A program made the translations under genes and the position numbers. A DNA stretch of 64,000 bases. Origin: Paracyclopina nana. Lineage: Eukaryota > Arthropoda > Copepoda > Cyclopoida > Cyclopettidae. Under the pieces are notes generated by a model. That model did not search any database. It saw only the letters and a program-made list of their open reading frames with translations, and was not told the DNA's origin. Below are positions 11,145 to 21,521 of this stretch, in pieces. The first letter of the stretch is position 1. Each line of letters opens with the position of its first letter. The stretch is taken from contig JAGUCH010000003.1 of NCBI GenBank assembly GCA_019096065.1, positions 5,704,001 through 5,768,000 of the forward strand, written 5' to 3'.

Positions 11145-13386
11145 ATGTCGATGTTTAGAGCTTACCAAAGCTGCTGTCGCCTTAGAGGCATGTCACAAAG
11201 CAATATTCTTGTGAAGAATTTTCAAAAACTCGAATCTTCCTTCAAGTCATCAACCAATAACATATATTCGAAAACATACAGAAAGTCGGGCGACAGGCAA
11301 TTCTCGACAACATTACAATGGATCGTTACTGGTTGTGGTGTTCTGAGTTGCAAGGTGCTTTTTAACTTGAATAGAGCCAAGTGTGAAGCTCGCGTGGAAC
11401 CTGCTCAGATCATTGCAACAACTGATCAAGACTCGGCGCCGTTTCCTTGGGTGCAATTTCTCAAGTCACTTTTGCCCCACATTATAGCTCTTTCTATCGC
11501 ATTAGTGACGGCCGTTATTGTAGCTGTAATGAATACCAAAATTGGGGTGAGCATTGGCTCGCTTGTAAATGTACTCTCAGCCAATTTGCCTAGTGGTGGA
11601 ACCTCATCTGGACAGACATTTTACCAGCAGGTTAAAGATCCAGCCATGAGAATTGTCAAGCTTTATGCTACTCATGCTGCCATGACATTTGCATACATCT
11701 ACAGTTTGGCTGTTGTTGGTAAGCTACCACTAATGTGCAATGAACAAAGGAAAACTTTTGACTTGATAACTTTTTTTCAGGTGAAAGACTTGCCGCGCAA
11801 CTGAGAAAAGACCTGTTCGCATCGATAATGAAGCAGGATATTCAGTTTTTTGACCGAAACAAGTCTGGAGAAATCATGTCAAGGCTGTCATCAGATGTGC
11901 AAGAGTTCAAATCTTCCTTTAAGCACGTCGTCTCTCATGGACTGAGGTGCTTTACCCAGGTGTGTCTCTTGAAAATGGAAGGTGGTTTTTTAGCTTTTCA
12001 TAGCTCTGGTTTTATTGCAGTCGGTAGGGTCAGCTGTGGCTCTTTACCACATTTCGCCAAAGCTCAGTGGTGTTATGTTCGTGGTAGTCCCATCAATCAT
12101 ATTTGTTGGCACGCTCATAGGGTCCATTCTGCGTAAGCTGTCCAAGCTTGCTCAAGCTCAAACTTCGAAAGCAATGGCCTTGGCTGATGAAGGCATCTCA
12201 AATGTGCGAACTGTCAGAGCATTTGCAATGGAAGACATCGAACTTGCAAGGTATGGAAAAGAAGTTGACAAAGCTTGTAATTTGCACGAGTGGCTGGGAA
12301 TGGGCATTGGACTCTTTCAAAGCGGAACTATGCTATTCTTAAATGGTGTAATCCTCTCAACCTTGTACTACGGAGGATATCTCTTGTCTACCCAACAATT
12401 AACGCCTGGAGACTTGATGGCCTTTTTAGTGTCTACTCAGACAATTCAGAGGTCCCTTGGCCAAATGTCACTTCTGTTCGGCCAATGTGTTAGAGGAATG
12501 TCTGCTGGTGCTCGAGTTTACGACTACATCAATCTCGAGCCCATAATTCCTATTGAAGGGGGAAAACGAATTCCCTTCCATAATTTACTTGGCGATGTTG
12601 CTTTTCACAATGTTGGTTTTACTTATCCCACTCGAAGCGATCAAAAGATTCTTTCCAACTTTAACCTGCACGTCCCAGGTGGAAAAATGGTTGCTTTGGT
12701 CGGAACCAGTGGTGGAGGAAAATCCACAGTTGCATCATTGCTGGAAAGGTTTTATGACTGTGATGAGGGTGCAGTGACCATTGACGGGGTCGATATTAAG
12801 AAACTGGATCCGAAATGGTTAAGAGGAAGGTGCATTGGTTTTATAAACCAAGAGCCAGTTCTTTTTGCTACCTCAATCAAGGAGAACATTCGTTATGGAC
12901 GACCTGATGCTACTGACCAAGAAGTGTATGAAGCCTCTAGAGCAGCTAATGCTCATAACTTCATTTCAAAGTTTCCCAATGGCTATGATACTATTGTGGG
13001 AGAAAGAGGTGTTACAGTGTCGGGTGGCCAAAAGCAGAGAATCGCCATAGCAAGAGCACTTCTCAAAAATCCCAGCATTCTGGTAAGAAACCCTTTTTTC
13101 TGTCATTTTCACTATAATAGCAGTTGTACGATTTATTCGAAAGGTTTTGGATGAGGCAACTTCAGCTCTTGATGCCGAATCAGAACGAATTGTCCAAGAA
13201 GCCCTTGATTCAGTTTGCAAGGGAAAAACCGTACTTGTTATAGCCCACCGACTAAGCACTATTCAAAACGCAGACATTATTGCTGTAGTCGATGGTGGAC
13301 ACGTTGTTGAAGCTGGGACTCATTTGCAGCTAAAAAAGTTAGGTGGTATCTACAGTCAGCTAATTAAGCAACAAGAGAAGCAATGA
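11145..13386 (+). CDS. ABCB8: Mitochondrial ABC transporter, ABCB8 type
   Basis: Half-transporter of the mitochondrial inner membrane; ABCB8 acts as ATP-binding subunit of the mito-K(ATP) channel and in iron export. Four exons: 11145-11718, 11781-11959, 12021-13082, 13144-13386; 685 residues. The N-terminus is Arg/Ser-rich without acidic residues, like a presequence; the ATG at 11145 was chosen over an in-frame GTG upstream. The ABC transmembrane domain includes [18 protein letters not shown] and [20 protein letters not shown], typical of ABCB8. The nucleotide-binding domain has Walker [10 protein letters not shown] (about residue 479), Q-loop INQEPVLFA, signature [16 protein letters not shown], Walker [13 protein letters not shown] across the last junction, and H-loop [10 protein letters not shown]. 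All catalytic motifs are intact. An AATAAA follows the stop near 13423. Confidence 0.92.
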
Positions 13387-13469
13387 GCTAATTGATTTTT
13401 ATAGCGAAAACCGTTAATTGAAATAAATTGTCAATCATAAAAAAGTTGTTAAATTGCAAGGGCTGAAAA

Positions 13470-15197
13470 ATGGACGTCGCCGCTTCTAGCAGATCCTCCT
13501 TAATTCAAAAAATTTCAAATGAACCCACCATTAAGTCTCTTGTTTTTGGCCATGCTGACATGGTCAGAATCATCCAAACTTCAAGGATTTTCAAAGATAG
13601 CAAGACTTTCGTCGACTTGAAGCTCAAGAGGGATCCACTTTTGATTCAATCAGAATTCGAAGCTTTGATTAGCCCAAACTCTGAGGTGGAAACTGCAGAG
13701 TTGAAAAAATTCGTTATGGATAACTTCGACCTTTCCCCCGAAGCCGAATTTGAAGATTGGGATCCAGAGGACTGGACGGATGATATAGGCTTTTTGCTTA
13801 AAAATATTAAGGACCCCGGCTTAAGATATGCCTTAATGGAGGTCCATGTTCTGTGGAAAGTACTCAGCAAGAAATGCGCCCAAGATATCATTGAGAAGCC
13901 GTATCTTTCCACCATGGTAACAGTACCCAATGGATTCATCATTCCTGGCGGAAGATTCAAGGAGACTTACTATTGGGATACCTATTGGATCGTTCGAGGA
14001 CTACTTTTGTCGAACATGCACAAAACTGTCAAAGGCATGATCGAGAACTTTTTATTCCTCATCCAAACTTACGGATTCATTCCTAATGGAACCCGAACCT
14101 ATTACTTACATAGGTCACAACCTCCATACTTGCTTCAAATGATTCAAAAGTACGCCTTGAAAACGGATGATTGGAAATTTGTTGAGGAAACTCTCCCTCT
14201 GCTGGAGCAAGAAATGGCTTTCTTCGAGGAAAAGAGGAGCCTTGAAATTGAGTTCGAAGGAAAAATTTACCGAGTGTTTAGATATGGTGCTGATTGCTGC
14301 GGGCCCAGGCCTGAGGCCTACGTTGAAGACTCTGAGCTAGCAGAGCACTTTGATACTGAAGATGAAAAGGAAGAGTTTTTCTTGCATATCAAGAGTGCAG
14401 CCGAGTCAGGATGGGATTTCTCTTCCCGCTGGATGATTACCAAAGATGGCACAAACAATGGGACCCTTTTGGATGCAAAAACCAACTTGATTTTGCCCGT
14501 TGATTTGAACGCTCTCATGTTCAAAAATTATTCGGATTTGAGCGAATTCTTTGCTAAATTTGGCAATGAGGAGAAGACTCAATTGTACAAGGCCAAAGCC
14601 ATCGATTTGCTAAACGCTATCACAACCATTTTTTGGGATTCCAAAGAAGAGATGTGGTTCGATTTCGACCTCCTTAATCAAAAGAGGCGATTGTATTTTT
14701 ATGCCTCCAATTTGGTTCCCTTGTGGGCTAAAGCGTATCCTGACGAGCAAGCCGATCAAGTTGCCGAAGCAGCAATCAATTATCTCGAGAGAGAAGGTGT
14801 CATTGACCATGAAGGGGGAATTCCAGCAAGCAAAATGAAAAGTGGACAGCAATGGGACTTTTTCTGCTGGCCTCCACTCCAGCACATGATTGTCTCAGGA
14901 TTGAACAAAACCAAAAATGCCTTAGCCGAGCAGGTTGCATTTCGTATTGCTCAAACTTACGTGAAAGCTGCTCTTATTTCTTGCGACGATGATACCAACA
15001 TTTGCCATATGTATGAAAAGTACGACCCGGAAGAAAGTGGAATGGCAGGTGGAGGTGGAGAATACGAGGTCCAAGTAGGCTTTGGATGGTCGAATGGGGT
15101 TCTCATTGACTTTATTGGTCTCTACGGAGATTATCTAGTGAACGATCAAGACTCTTGGCCTGGCTTTGCTGCGGGACATGATCGCAGATTTTTCTGA
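13470..15197 (+). CDS. Trehalase (GH37), intronless, non-secreted form
   Basis: Hydrolyses trehalose, the main arthropod blood sugar, to two glucoses. One uninterrupted exon of 575 residues, 83 bp after the ABCB8 stop. Trehalase signature 1 is clear (PGGRFKETYYWDTYW); ESGWDFSSRW holds the catalytic Asp; PVDLNALM and GGGGEYEVQVGFGWSNGV (general-base Glu region) are present. Signature 2, normally QWD-[FY]-PNGW-x-P, reads QWDFFCWPP and is one residue shorter, so the active-site loop is diverged. There is no signal peptide (MDVAASSRSSLIQK...) and no C-terminal TM, unlike Treh-1/Treh-2 of insects, so a cytosolic enzyme is inferred. The lack of introns among intron-bearing neighbours may reflect a retrocopy or intron loss. 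Confidence 0.92.
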   Translation: MDVAASSRSSLIQKISNEPTIKSLVFGHADMVRIIQTSRIFKDSKTFVDLKLKRDPLLIQSEFEALISPNSEVETAELKKFVMDNFDLSPEAEFEDWDPEDWTDDIGFLLKNIKDPGLRYALMEVHVLWKVLSKKCAQDIIEKPYLSTMVTVPNGFIIPGGRFKETYYWDTYWIVRGLLLSNMHKTVKGMIENFLFLIQTYGFIPNGTRTYYLHRSQPPYLLQMIQKYALKTDDWKFVEETLPLLEQEMAFFEEKRSLEIEFEGKIYRVFRYGADCCGPRPEAYVEDSELAEHFDTEDEKEEFFLHIKSAAESGWDFSSRWMITKDGTNNGTLLDAKTNLILPVDLNALMFKNYSDLSEFFAKFGNEEKTQLYKAKAIDLLNAITTIFWDSKEEMWFDFDLLNQKRRLYFYASNLVPLWAKAYPDEQADQVAEAAINYLEREGVIDHEGGIPASKMKSGQQWDFFCWPPLQHMIVSGLNKTKNALAEQVAFRIAQTYVKAALISCDDDTNICHMYEKYDPEESGMAGGGGEYEVQVGFGWSNGVLIDFIGLYGDYLVNDQDSWPGFAAGHDRRFF

Positions 15198-15261
15198 AGC
15201 ATGGAAAATGCTGGCCGATCGCCAAAAAAAAGACCTCAAAATAAAGTAAATAGCACAGAAA

Positions 15262-15707
15262 ATGCATTTGTCCATGCTTTTACCCGCTGAAATTTGGGAG
15301 AAGATTCTTGATCTTCTAGACAGAAAATCACTCCTTGCTTGCCAGCATACTTGCCATAGTTGGAGAAATGTCGTTATTGATTACCCCACCGGAATTGTTA
15401 AGTTCAGTCACATTTGTGTCACAGAACAGAAGGGTCGCGAAAGCAAAAATGTGATGTTACTGTTTACATTAGGTTCATGTGACGCTTACATTTCAAAAGC
15501 CTTCTATGACATAGAAGGGTAAACAACTGTTAAGACGTTATGTTACTGTACTCTTAAACAACTATTAAAATTGGTACTGTTATTTATCTGTTCTCATGGT
15601 TATTTCAGGGTACAGTCTGGCCAAAAATTTCTGTCTGATCCAATCTGTGATGTAGATGTGATACAAATTGTAACCAAAGTGTTAAACAACCATGCAAGCA
15701 TAACTTA
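15262..15707 (+). CDS. F-box domain protein (possibly 5' part of the PHR gene)
   Basis: Starts 65 bp after the trehalase stop. Exon 1 (15262-15519) encodes an F-box: LLPAEIWEKILDLLDRKSLLACQHTCHSWRNVV, with the Leu-Pro and the Trp/Cys positions expected for Skp1 binding in SCF ubiquitin ligases. A GT donor in GAAGG/GTAAAC can join to TATTTCAG/GGTACAG at 15610, adding a 33-residue tail and a stop near 15707 (about 119 residues in all). No substrate-binding domain is present in that model. The PHR-like exons that follow on the same strand could be the missing half through an alternative splice that I could not fix. F-box assignment is firm; gene extent is not. Confidence 0.65.
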
Positions 15708-16569
15708 AAGAATTAAGAGCAACAGTCATTTCACATTTCAAAATTTGGAATTGTGACCTCAAGCTTGAATGAGTCAAGGGATATTCCTCATAAATATTGG
15801 CCTATCAGCACAAATGTATGTACCTGAACTCATCTTCAGTCTTAATCCAAAATATCTATGTCAATGACATCACATGTTATGATATAGTTCAGATTAAACT
15901 TGGCCTGTTTAATTTAAGAATAATAATCAAATAATGAGCTTACATCAATTTTGGCAACCAATAAGCCTATTGAACATTTTTTGTGTTTACTTGTTTTTTG
16001 TAATAAAAGATAAATTGATAGCATTAGAACAGTTAAGGAATTGCCTTCATAGGATACTCTCAATTGAGTTTTCCAATTAATAGTACATGTGAATGGATTT
16101 GTGTAATATGTTTCAATCAAAGATGTAATGCTAAGATGACAGCGCCATCTCTGAACATTTTTAGTAACTGAAAAACTACTAAAATTATTGTATTTTGCAT
16201 GGTAGTTTCATGACTTGAAAAAAAGTTATTTCATAGATTCAAAATGAATAAATTTCATGGTTATTTAATACATCAGTCACAAATCAAATCATGGTTACTT
16301 CACATTTTAAAGCGACGTCATCATTTTCCAGCTTCTTTGCTCCATAGTAGTTTCAGAGAACAAAAAAATTGATATATGCATGGTTGTGTCACAGTTGCTT
16401 GTCACATTTCTAAAACAATAAGAAATCGACATATTGTGCTCTAGATGTACACAGTTAGTTCACATTTCAAAATTTTTCTTCTATGTACAGAACAATTTCA
16501 CAGATCTGTCACATTTCTATAACAACCCTTACCTAACTGTGTACATTTCAAAATTTCCACAGTTGTGTC
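15708..16569. other. AT-rich spacer with degenerate TCACATTTCAAAATTT motifs
   Basis: No exon recognised. A motif close to TCACATTTCAAAATTT recurs in varied form (about 15730, 16308, 16458, 16515 and 16545), giving a loosely repetitive stretch that ends in several possible acceptors (TTCCACAG, TGTCACAG) just before the PHR exon. It may be an intron of an F-box/PHR gene or a simple intergenic spacer. Confidence 0.45.
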
Positions 16570-16586
16570 ACAGTTCAATTTGAACT

Positions 16587-19500
16587 ATGTACAATTCGAA
16601 GATTCCGGTGGGGTACGTGTTAGGTGGACGATTGAAAAATCGAGCATTCGTAAGTACATTTTCATCCTTCGCACACTGCAGAAGTAGCTTATTGCATTAT
16701 CAATATGAAAAAATAGCCAAAAACGTTGATAGGGTCTGGTTGTCACAGGTTCATCGTCGATTAAACTATTGCAACCGAGATCTGCACCATAAAAGAAGCA
16801 TTTGGAATATAGTCAGCCTTGAACCTCAAGGCGACGTGATCTTAGTGGGCGTCGGGCTTTATACAGGTCATTTTGATGACCTATTTGATGAAGATGCAAC
16901 TATAGTCTTTGAAAGAGACACTACAACAATTAATATTTGGAACTCTGATGGTCTTCTCGAGGCTGCTCATAGCGAAATCTTGAACACCGAGCAATCTCGC
17001 AATCTCGCAACAAAAGCAATTGAAAAGCACACCATGAACATTTTTCTTGAGCGCCCATTTATTGGAGCTAAAGGATGCAGCTATGATTTAGAGCATAACC
17101 TTCTCCCAACTGATGTGAAAAACCATTTTTCTGGAGCCCCTATAACTCTAACAGGGGCTGATTTGTGGACATGCTATGGGTCTCGATGTGATAATTCGGA
17201 TAAGGGCTTTTTCAAGTTTTCCTCAGTCGGGGAAAGACGACGGGGTCGGTGCTGCCTCGAGGGGGGACAAATTCCATTTTTGCTTTACTGGCCTTATTTG
17301 TAGAGGTGCCAACGTCTAGAGAACACCAAAGAACTGATTGAACACAGCAAGCAGGTATGGGATACAGTATCTGTCAGATCCAGTCAAGCCATCCTTCTAA
17401 CGGGGGTCGGGATATACGCTCCGTTGACCGGACAAAACACTCAAGCGTTGATATGCATTGACGCACGCCCTTTGCAAGAGCCCTTAAGACCACTTGATTT
17501 AGAAACTGAACTACAAAGCTGTTACGATGGAGACCAGACAATTGCCATTTTTTCTAAGGTAAGTTATGGTGGTATAGCTGGCTGCGTCCCTTTTGCCCTT
17601 GGCCGTTTGCCCTTGGCCGTTTGCCCTTGGTACTTTTGCCCATTGAACTTTTGCCCATGGAGACTTTTGCCCTTGAAACTTTTGCCCATGGACACTTTTG
17701 CCCTTAGATACTTTTGCCCTTAGGACTTTTGCCCTTAGATACTTTTGCCCTTAGGACTTTTGCCCTTGAGGACAATTGCCCTTGAGACTTTTGCCCTTGG
17801 GGACTTTTGCCCCGAGGACTTTTGCCCTTAGGGACTTTTGCCCTTAGGGACTTTTGCCCTTAGGGACTTTTGCCCCTAGGGACTTTTGCCCTTGGGGACT
17901 TTTGCCCTTGGGGACTTTTGCCCTCGGGGACATTTGCCCTTGGGGACCTTTGCCCTTTTCGGACTTTTTTTGAAGTTCTGATAGTTTGCTTTTAACCTAC
18001 AATTAGAGAATAATGAAAATTAAATCTGAATTTTGTCCGTGTGCGTGTACAAGGCCAATTGATCTACTGGACATAGTAAAAGCAACCAATAGAAAGTCCT
18101 CATAGGCACAACCAAAACCAAAACCAAAAGACCCACAGCCAAAAGTCCCAAAAGGCCAATGTCACAAAGGGCAAAAGTTTAGGAGGGCAAAAGTTCTCAA
18201 GGGCAGAAGTCTCAAGGGCTAAAGTCCCCAAGGGCAAATGTCCCCTAGGGCAAAAGTCCCCAGGGGCAAAAGTCCCCAAGGGCAAAAGTCCCCAAGGGCA
18301 AAAGTCCCCAAGGGCAAAAGTCCCCAAGGGCAAAAGTCCCCAAAGGCAAACGTCCCCAAGGGCAAATGTCTCAAGGGCAAATATCCTAGGGCAAAAGTCT
18401 CCAAGGCCAGGGCAAAAGTCCCCAAGGGCAAAAGTCCCCAGGGGCAAAAGTCCACAAGGGCAAAAGTCCCCAAGGGCAAAAGTCCCCAAGGGCAAAAGTC
18501 CCCAAAGGCAAACGTCCCCAAGGGCAAATGTCTCAAGGGCAAATATCCTACAGGCAGAAGTTCCCAGGGGCAAAAGTCTCATGGGCAAAAGTCTCATGGG
18601 CAAAAGTCTCTACGGGCAAACGGCCAAGGGCAAATAGACCAAGGGCAAACGGCCAATGGCAAAAGTCCTGAGACCGGTATAGCTACTATAGGAAACAGTA
18701 AACATGTTCATATCTATCCTACCGGCAACAAAGAGAACATTTTGGATGCCCGATCACTTCTTACGTTGGGCATCCCAAAACTGTTTTATAGCTTTTTCTC
18801 TTAATTATTTTCTGAAAGGTGGGATTTTTGCTATCTAAGCTGGTGTCTGGCAGTAAAAACACTAAATTATATTACCATTGTAACATATTTTGAGCCTTAT
18901 TTTGCTAGAAATTCAATTTTTTTGAGAAAGTCAGGCTGGCCTTTGGACTTGCTCTTGGGCAAGTAAAGCACCAATTAAAAGTGCTACTCGAATGGCACTT
19001 GCTGAAAAAGTGGCTCTATCATAAGAGAAAGTTGGCTCATTTAGACCACTTCTTTTAGTTTACTTCTTGTAGCTCTAACGAAAACTGGCTAACGCGCTGA
19101 TGACGTCACGTTAGCTCAGCCGGCATCCCAAAAAATGCGAAAAACTAGGATTCGACTTCCTATAAAAAACCTCTTATTTGTACATTTTTGAGGGGCCACG
19201 TCTAAAAGCTGCGCCGACCCGCACCAACCCGCACCAAAACGCACCAAGCCGGACCATACCGCACCAACCAAAAAACAACAATAATCAGCAAACTAAAAGC
19301 AGTTATAGCACCAATTAACAGCAAGCTCAAGCTAACTGGCGCAACTGGCCTTAAATAAAGCCATTTTTTCAATCCTATGTAATGAAGTTCAACTTCAAGT
19401 TTTTGTGACTTCTTAAAGGTTCATTGAAAAGGTCCTTCAAAGTGGCTTTTTTCGACCCACAAAATTGAACGTCCGCTCTTTAAGTGAAGCAAAATCTTTT

Positions 19501-21482
19501 CATGCTATGGCAATTTTTATATGAAAGCATTGAAAAATAATAATTCGTAATAGCAGCATTTTAATGAAACTTCATTAGCCTATTCAACGATCAGATTAGC
19601 TTTCATTTTTGGCTATATTTGGATGATACTTTAATTAGTACTTTTTTGTTAACTAATAAGCTGGTATGCCCAAAACTTCTTAAGAAAATAAGCAGCAGCA
19701 CATCAACTTTCCTTAAAGACATTTTTTCTATACCTTAATCTGTTATTTTTACATGAACAATACATAAGTGCAATAATTAAAACCAGAAAATACAAATTCT
19801 CCAATAGATAGCAGTATCATAACAAAGACATACCATCTACCGACTTTTTTGAAGAAACACTTGGGAGTTGAGTTCAAAATCATGTCTTGTTTTGATAAGT
19901 CAAGCCACTTTTTTTAGGGCGGATAATTTTTTTAAATGGTTACTTTTTTACTAATGCATAGCATCAGGACTCTTAACATCTTGGTATTGAGTGTCTCATG
20001 TTTATCATAGCCTTAAAATCATTCTATTTTACCGTAATGAAGTAATCCTTTAAAAAAATTCAATACACTTATTTGCTTGGGTCTTTATTTCAAACTACTT
20101 CTCCTGTCGCAAAAACGCGGTAACTCAGTTTTTCTTCTCCTGCAGTGTCAGCTGAAAATCCCAAAAGTTGCCCATGAAGGCCGCTGGGATCGCCCTACAT
20201 CAATGTTATTGTTATGATACTGATGTGAATTCTGCCGTTTTTATCATCTCAGTTTGATAAGAAACTATTTTTGAAACCCATTGACATGTGTGAATTCACA
20301 CTTAGGGGTCAACTGATGTCAAGTTTACATTCTATCAATTGATTGACACCACCAAACTGAGTTTGTACTGTATTGATTTTAAAATACAAACTTTCACAAA
20401 GGTTTGAATTTGCACCTCAGGGCCACTTGGGGTCAAGTTTGTATATTTGTAGATTTTCAAGGTAGGTAGATTAGCGCCACCCGGCGCAACTGGCCTTAAA
20501 TAAAGCCATTTTTTCAATCCTGTGTAATGAAGTTGAACTTCAAGTGGAAATGTAAGGTGCTAGCTAGCATGATCTTCCAAGGGCAATTTCAAACCCGCAC
20601 CAAGAAGTAGTTAAAAGTGGTTACTGCAAAAGTTAGCTGGTGGTATGAACTGGCACAACTGACCTTTTAGGCCTTTGCAAGAAAAGTTACTGCAGTGGCT
20701 GGCCATGAAAGAGCCATTTCTGTTCTCCTATGAAGCGAAGCAAAACTTCAAGTGCAATTTCAAACCCGAAGTAACTTTTTTCAAAGTGGTTACTGTAAAA
20801 GTTAGCTGGTAGCATGACCTTTCTAGGCTCAACTGCTGATTGAACCTCATGAGTTAGGTCCAAAAGGGCCCAGAACCAGTCCTAACTCAAAAAGTTTTAA
20901 CTTTAGCAACATACGGGTTTGAAATTGCACTTGAAGTTTTGCTTCGCTACATAAAAGAACACAAATGGCTCTTTCTTGGCCAGCCACTGCAGAAACTATT
21001 CTGGCAAAGGCCTAAAAGGTCAGTTGTGCCAGAAAGTTCATGACACCAGCTAACTTTTGCAGTAACCACATTGAACAAAGTTACTTCTTGGCGCGGGCTT
21101 GAAATTAAGCTTATTTATGTTTTCTACTGGTTGGTGCGGGTCGTTGCGGGTTGGTGCGGGTCAGCGCAGGTTTTAGTCAACCCGTTTTTGAGGTACTAAA
21201 AATATATTATGTTTGCAGAAACCGTTTTACTTGGAACCAAATTCTTGGTGGGAAATTGTGCTTAATGTGAGTACTATCAGAAAAAAGTACGAAACATGTA
21301 CAGAAAAGGTGATGTGGGCTCCCATGGGGAAGAAAGGCATTTCAGTGTTCCAATGCAAAGGTGGTCACTTGGAAATTGAATTTGGAAACAAAACTGCAGA
21401 GAGAACTTACCCGTGGAGGTCCAGTTTCGAAGAAGGTCAATTCCCATTCATCTTATTTTGGCCTGTCATTCCATTGTTGTAG
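16587..21482 (+). CDS. Tandem PHR-like domain protein, split by an in-frame UAG
   Basis: PHR domains (found in PAM/Highwire/RPM-1 and BTBD proteins) are beta-sandwich modules of ubiquitin ligases. The frame from 16587 shows a first PHR: SIWNIVSLEPQGDVILVGVGLYTG, then ITLTGADLWTCYGS and the C-terminal signature GGQIPFLLYWPYL, followed at once by TAG (17301-17303). The same frame stays open to 17558 and begins a second PHR (VWDTVSVRSSQAILLTGVGIYAP). It is continued in phase by exon 21219-21482 (FSKKPFYLEPNSWWEIV ... EEGQFPFILFWP) across a 3660-bp intron. No ATG sits between the TAG and the second domain. So this is a read-through gene, an alternatively spliced one, a decaying one, or a sequence error. 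The first exon's start and its link to the F-box exon upstream are unsure. Confidence 0.6.
17580..18675. mobile_element. Foldback-like element with 16-bp minisatellite arms and 9-bp TSD
   Basis: Flanked by exact 9-bp direct repeats GGTATAGCT (17571-17579 and 18676-18684). Ends are inverted: GGCTGCGTCCCTTTTGCCC on the left against GGTCTCAGGACTTTTGCCA read from the right, then both run CTTGGCCGTTTGCCCTTGG or close to it. Left arm (to about 17960) is a tandem array of a 16-bp unit TTTTGCCCTTGGGGAC and variants; right arm (about 18140-18665) is the same unit in inverse orientation (GGGCAAAAGTCCCCAA). The 160-bp centre is unique. No transposase. This architecture is that of foldback elements, whose inverted arms are made of subrepeats; a 9-bp TSD also fits Mutator-like elements. 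It begins 21 bp after the PHR exon donor. Confidence 0.85.
19194..21184. mobile_element. Second non-autonomous inverted-repeat element, 9-bp TSD
   Basis: Exact 9-bp flanks TTTTTGAGG (19185-19193 and 21185-21193). Terminal inverted repeats share CTAAAA-CTGCG-YGACCCGCACCAACCCGCA followed by further ACCCGCACCA-type subrepeats. Inside are a long inverted repeat (about 20587-20775 against 20908-21115, with blocks such as GGTTACTGCAAAAGTTAGCTG and AAGCAAAACTTCAAGTGCAA) and a direct repeat of about 63 bp (19338-19400 and 20480-20545, CTGGCCTTAAATAAAGCC). A stretch near 19795-20230 recurs at about 57230-57670. No transposase frame is visible, so it is non-autonomous. It ends 34 bp before the PHR acceptor at 21219. 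Confidence 0.78.
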
Positions 21483-21521
21483 GTGGAAGTGCATTGTTAA
21501 ATATGAGTTTATTGTCATTTA

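Noticed and set aside
13470-15197. Bacterial transfer as source of the intronless trehalase
   Set aside because: Sequence motifs and codon use look like those of its neighbours and of animal trehalases; intron loss or retroposition is simpler.
18100-18804. Open frames of over 100 codons reading LGDFCPWGLLPLGTFA-type or KSPQGQKSP-type repeats
   Set aside because: They are translations of the 16-bp minisatellite arms in the foldback element, not genes.
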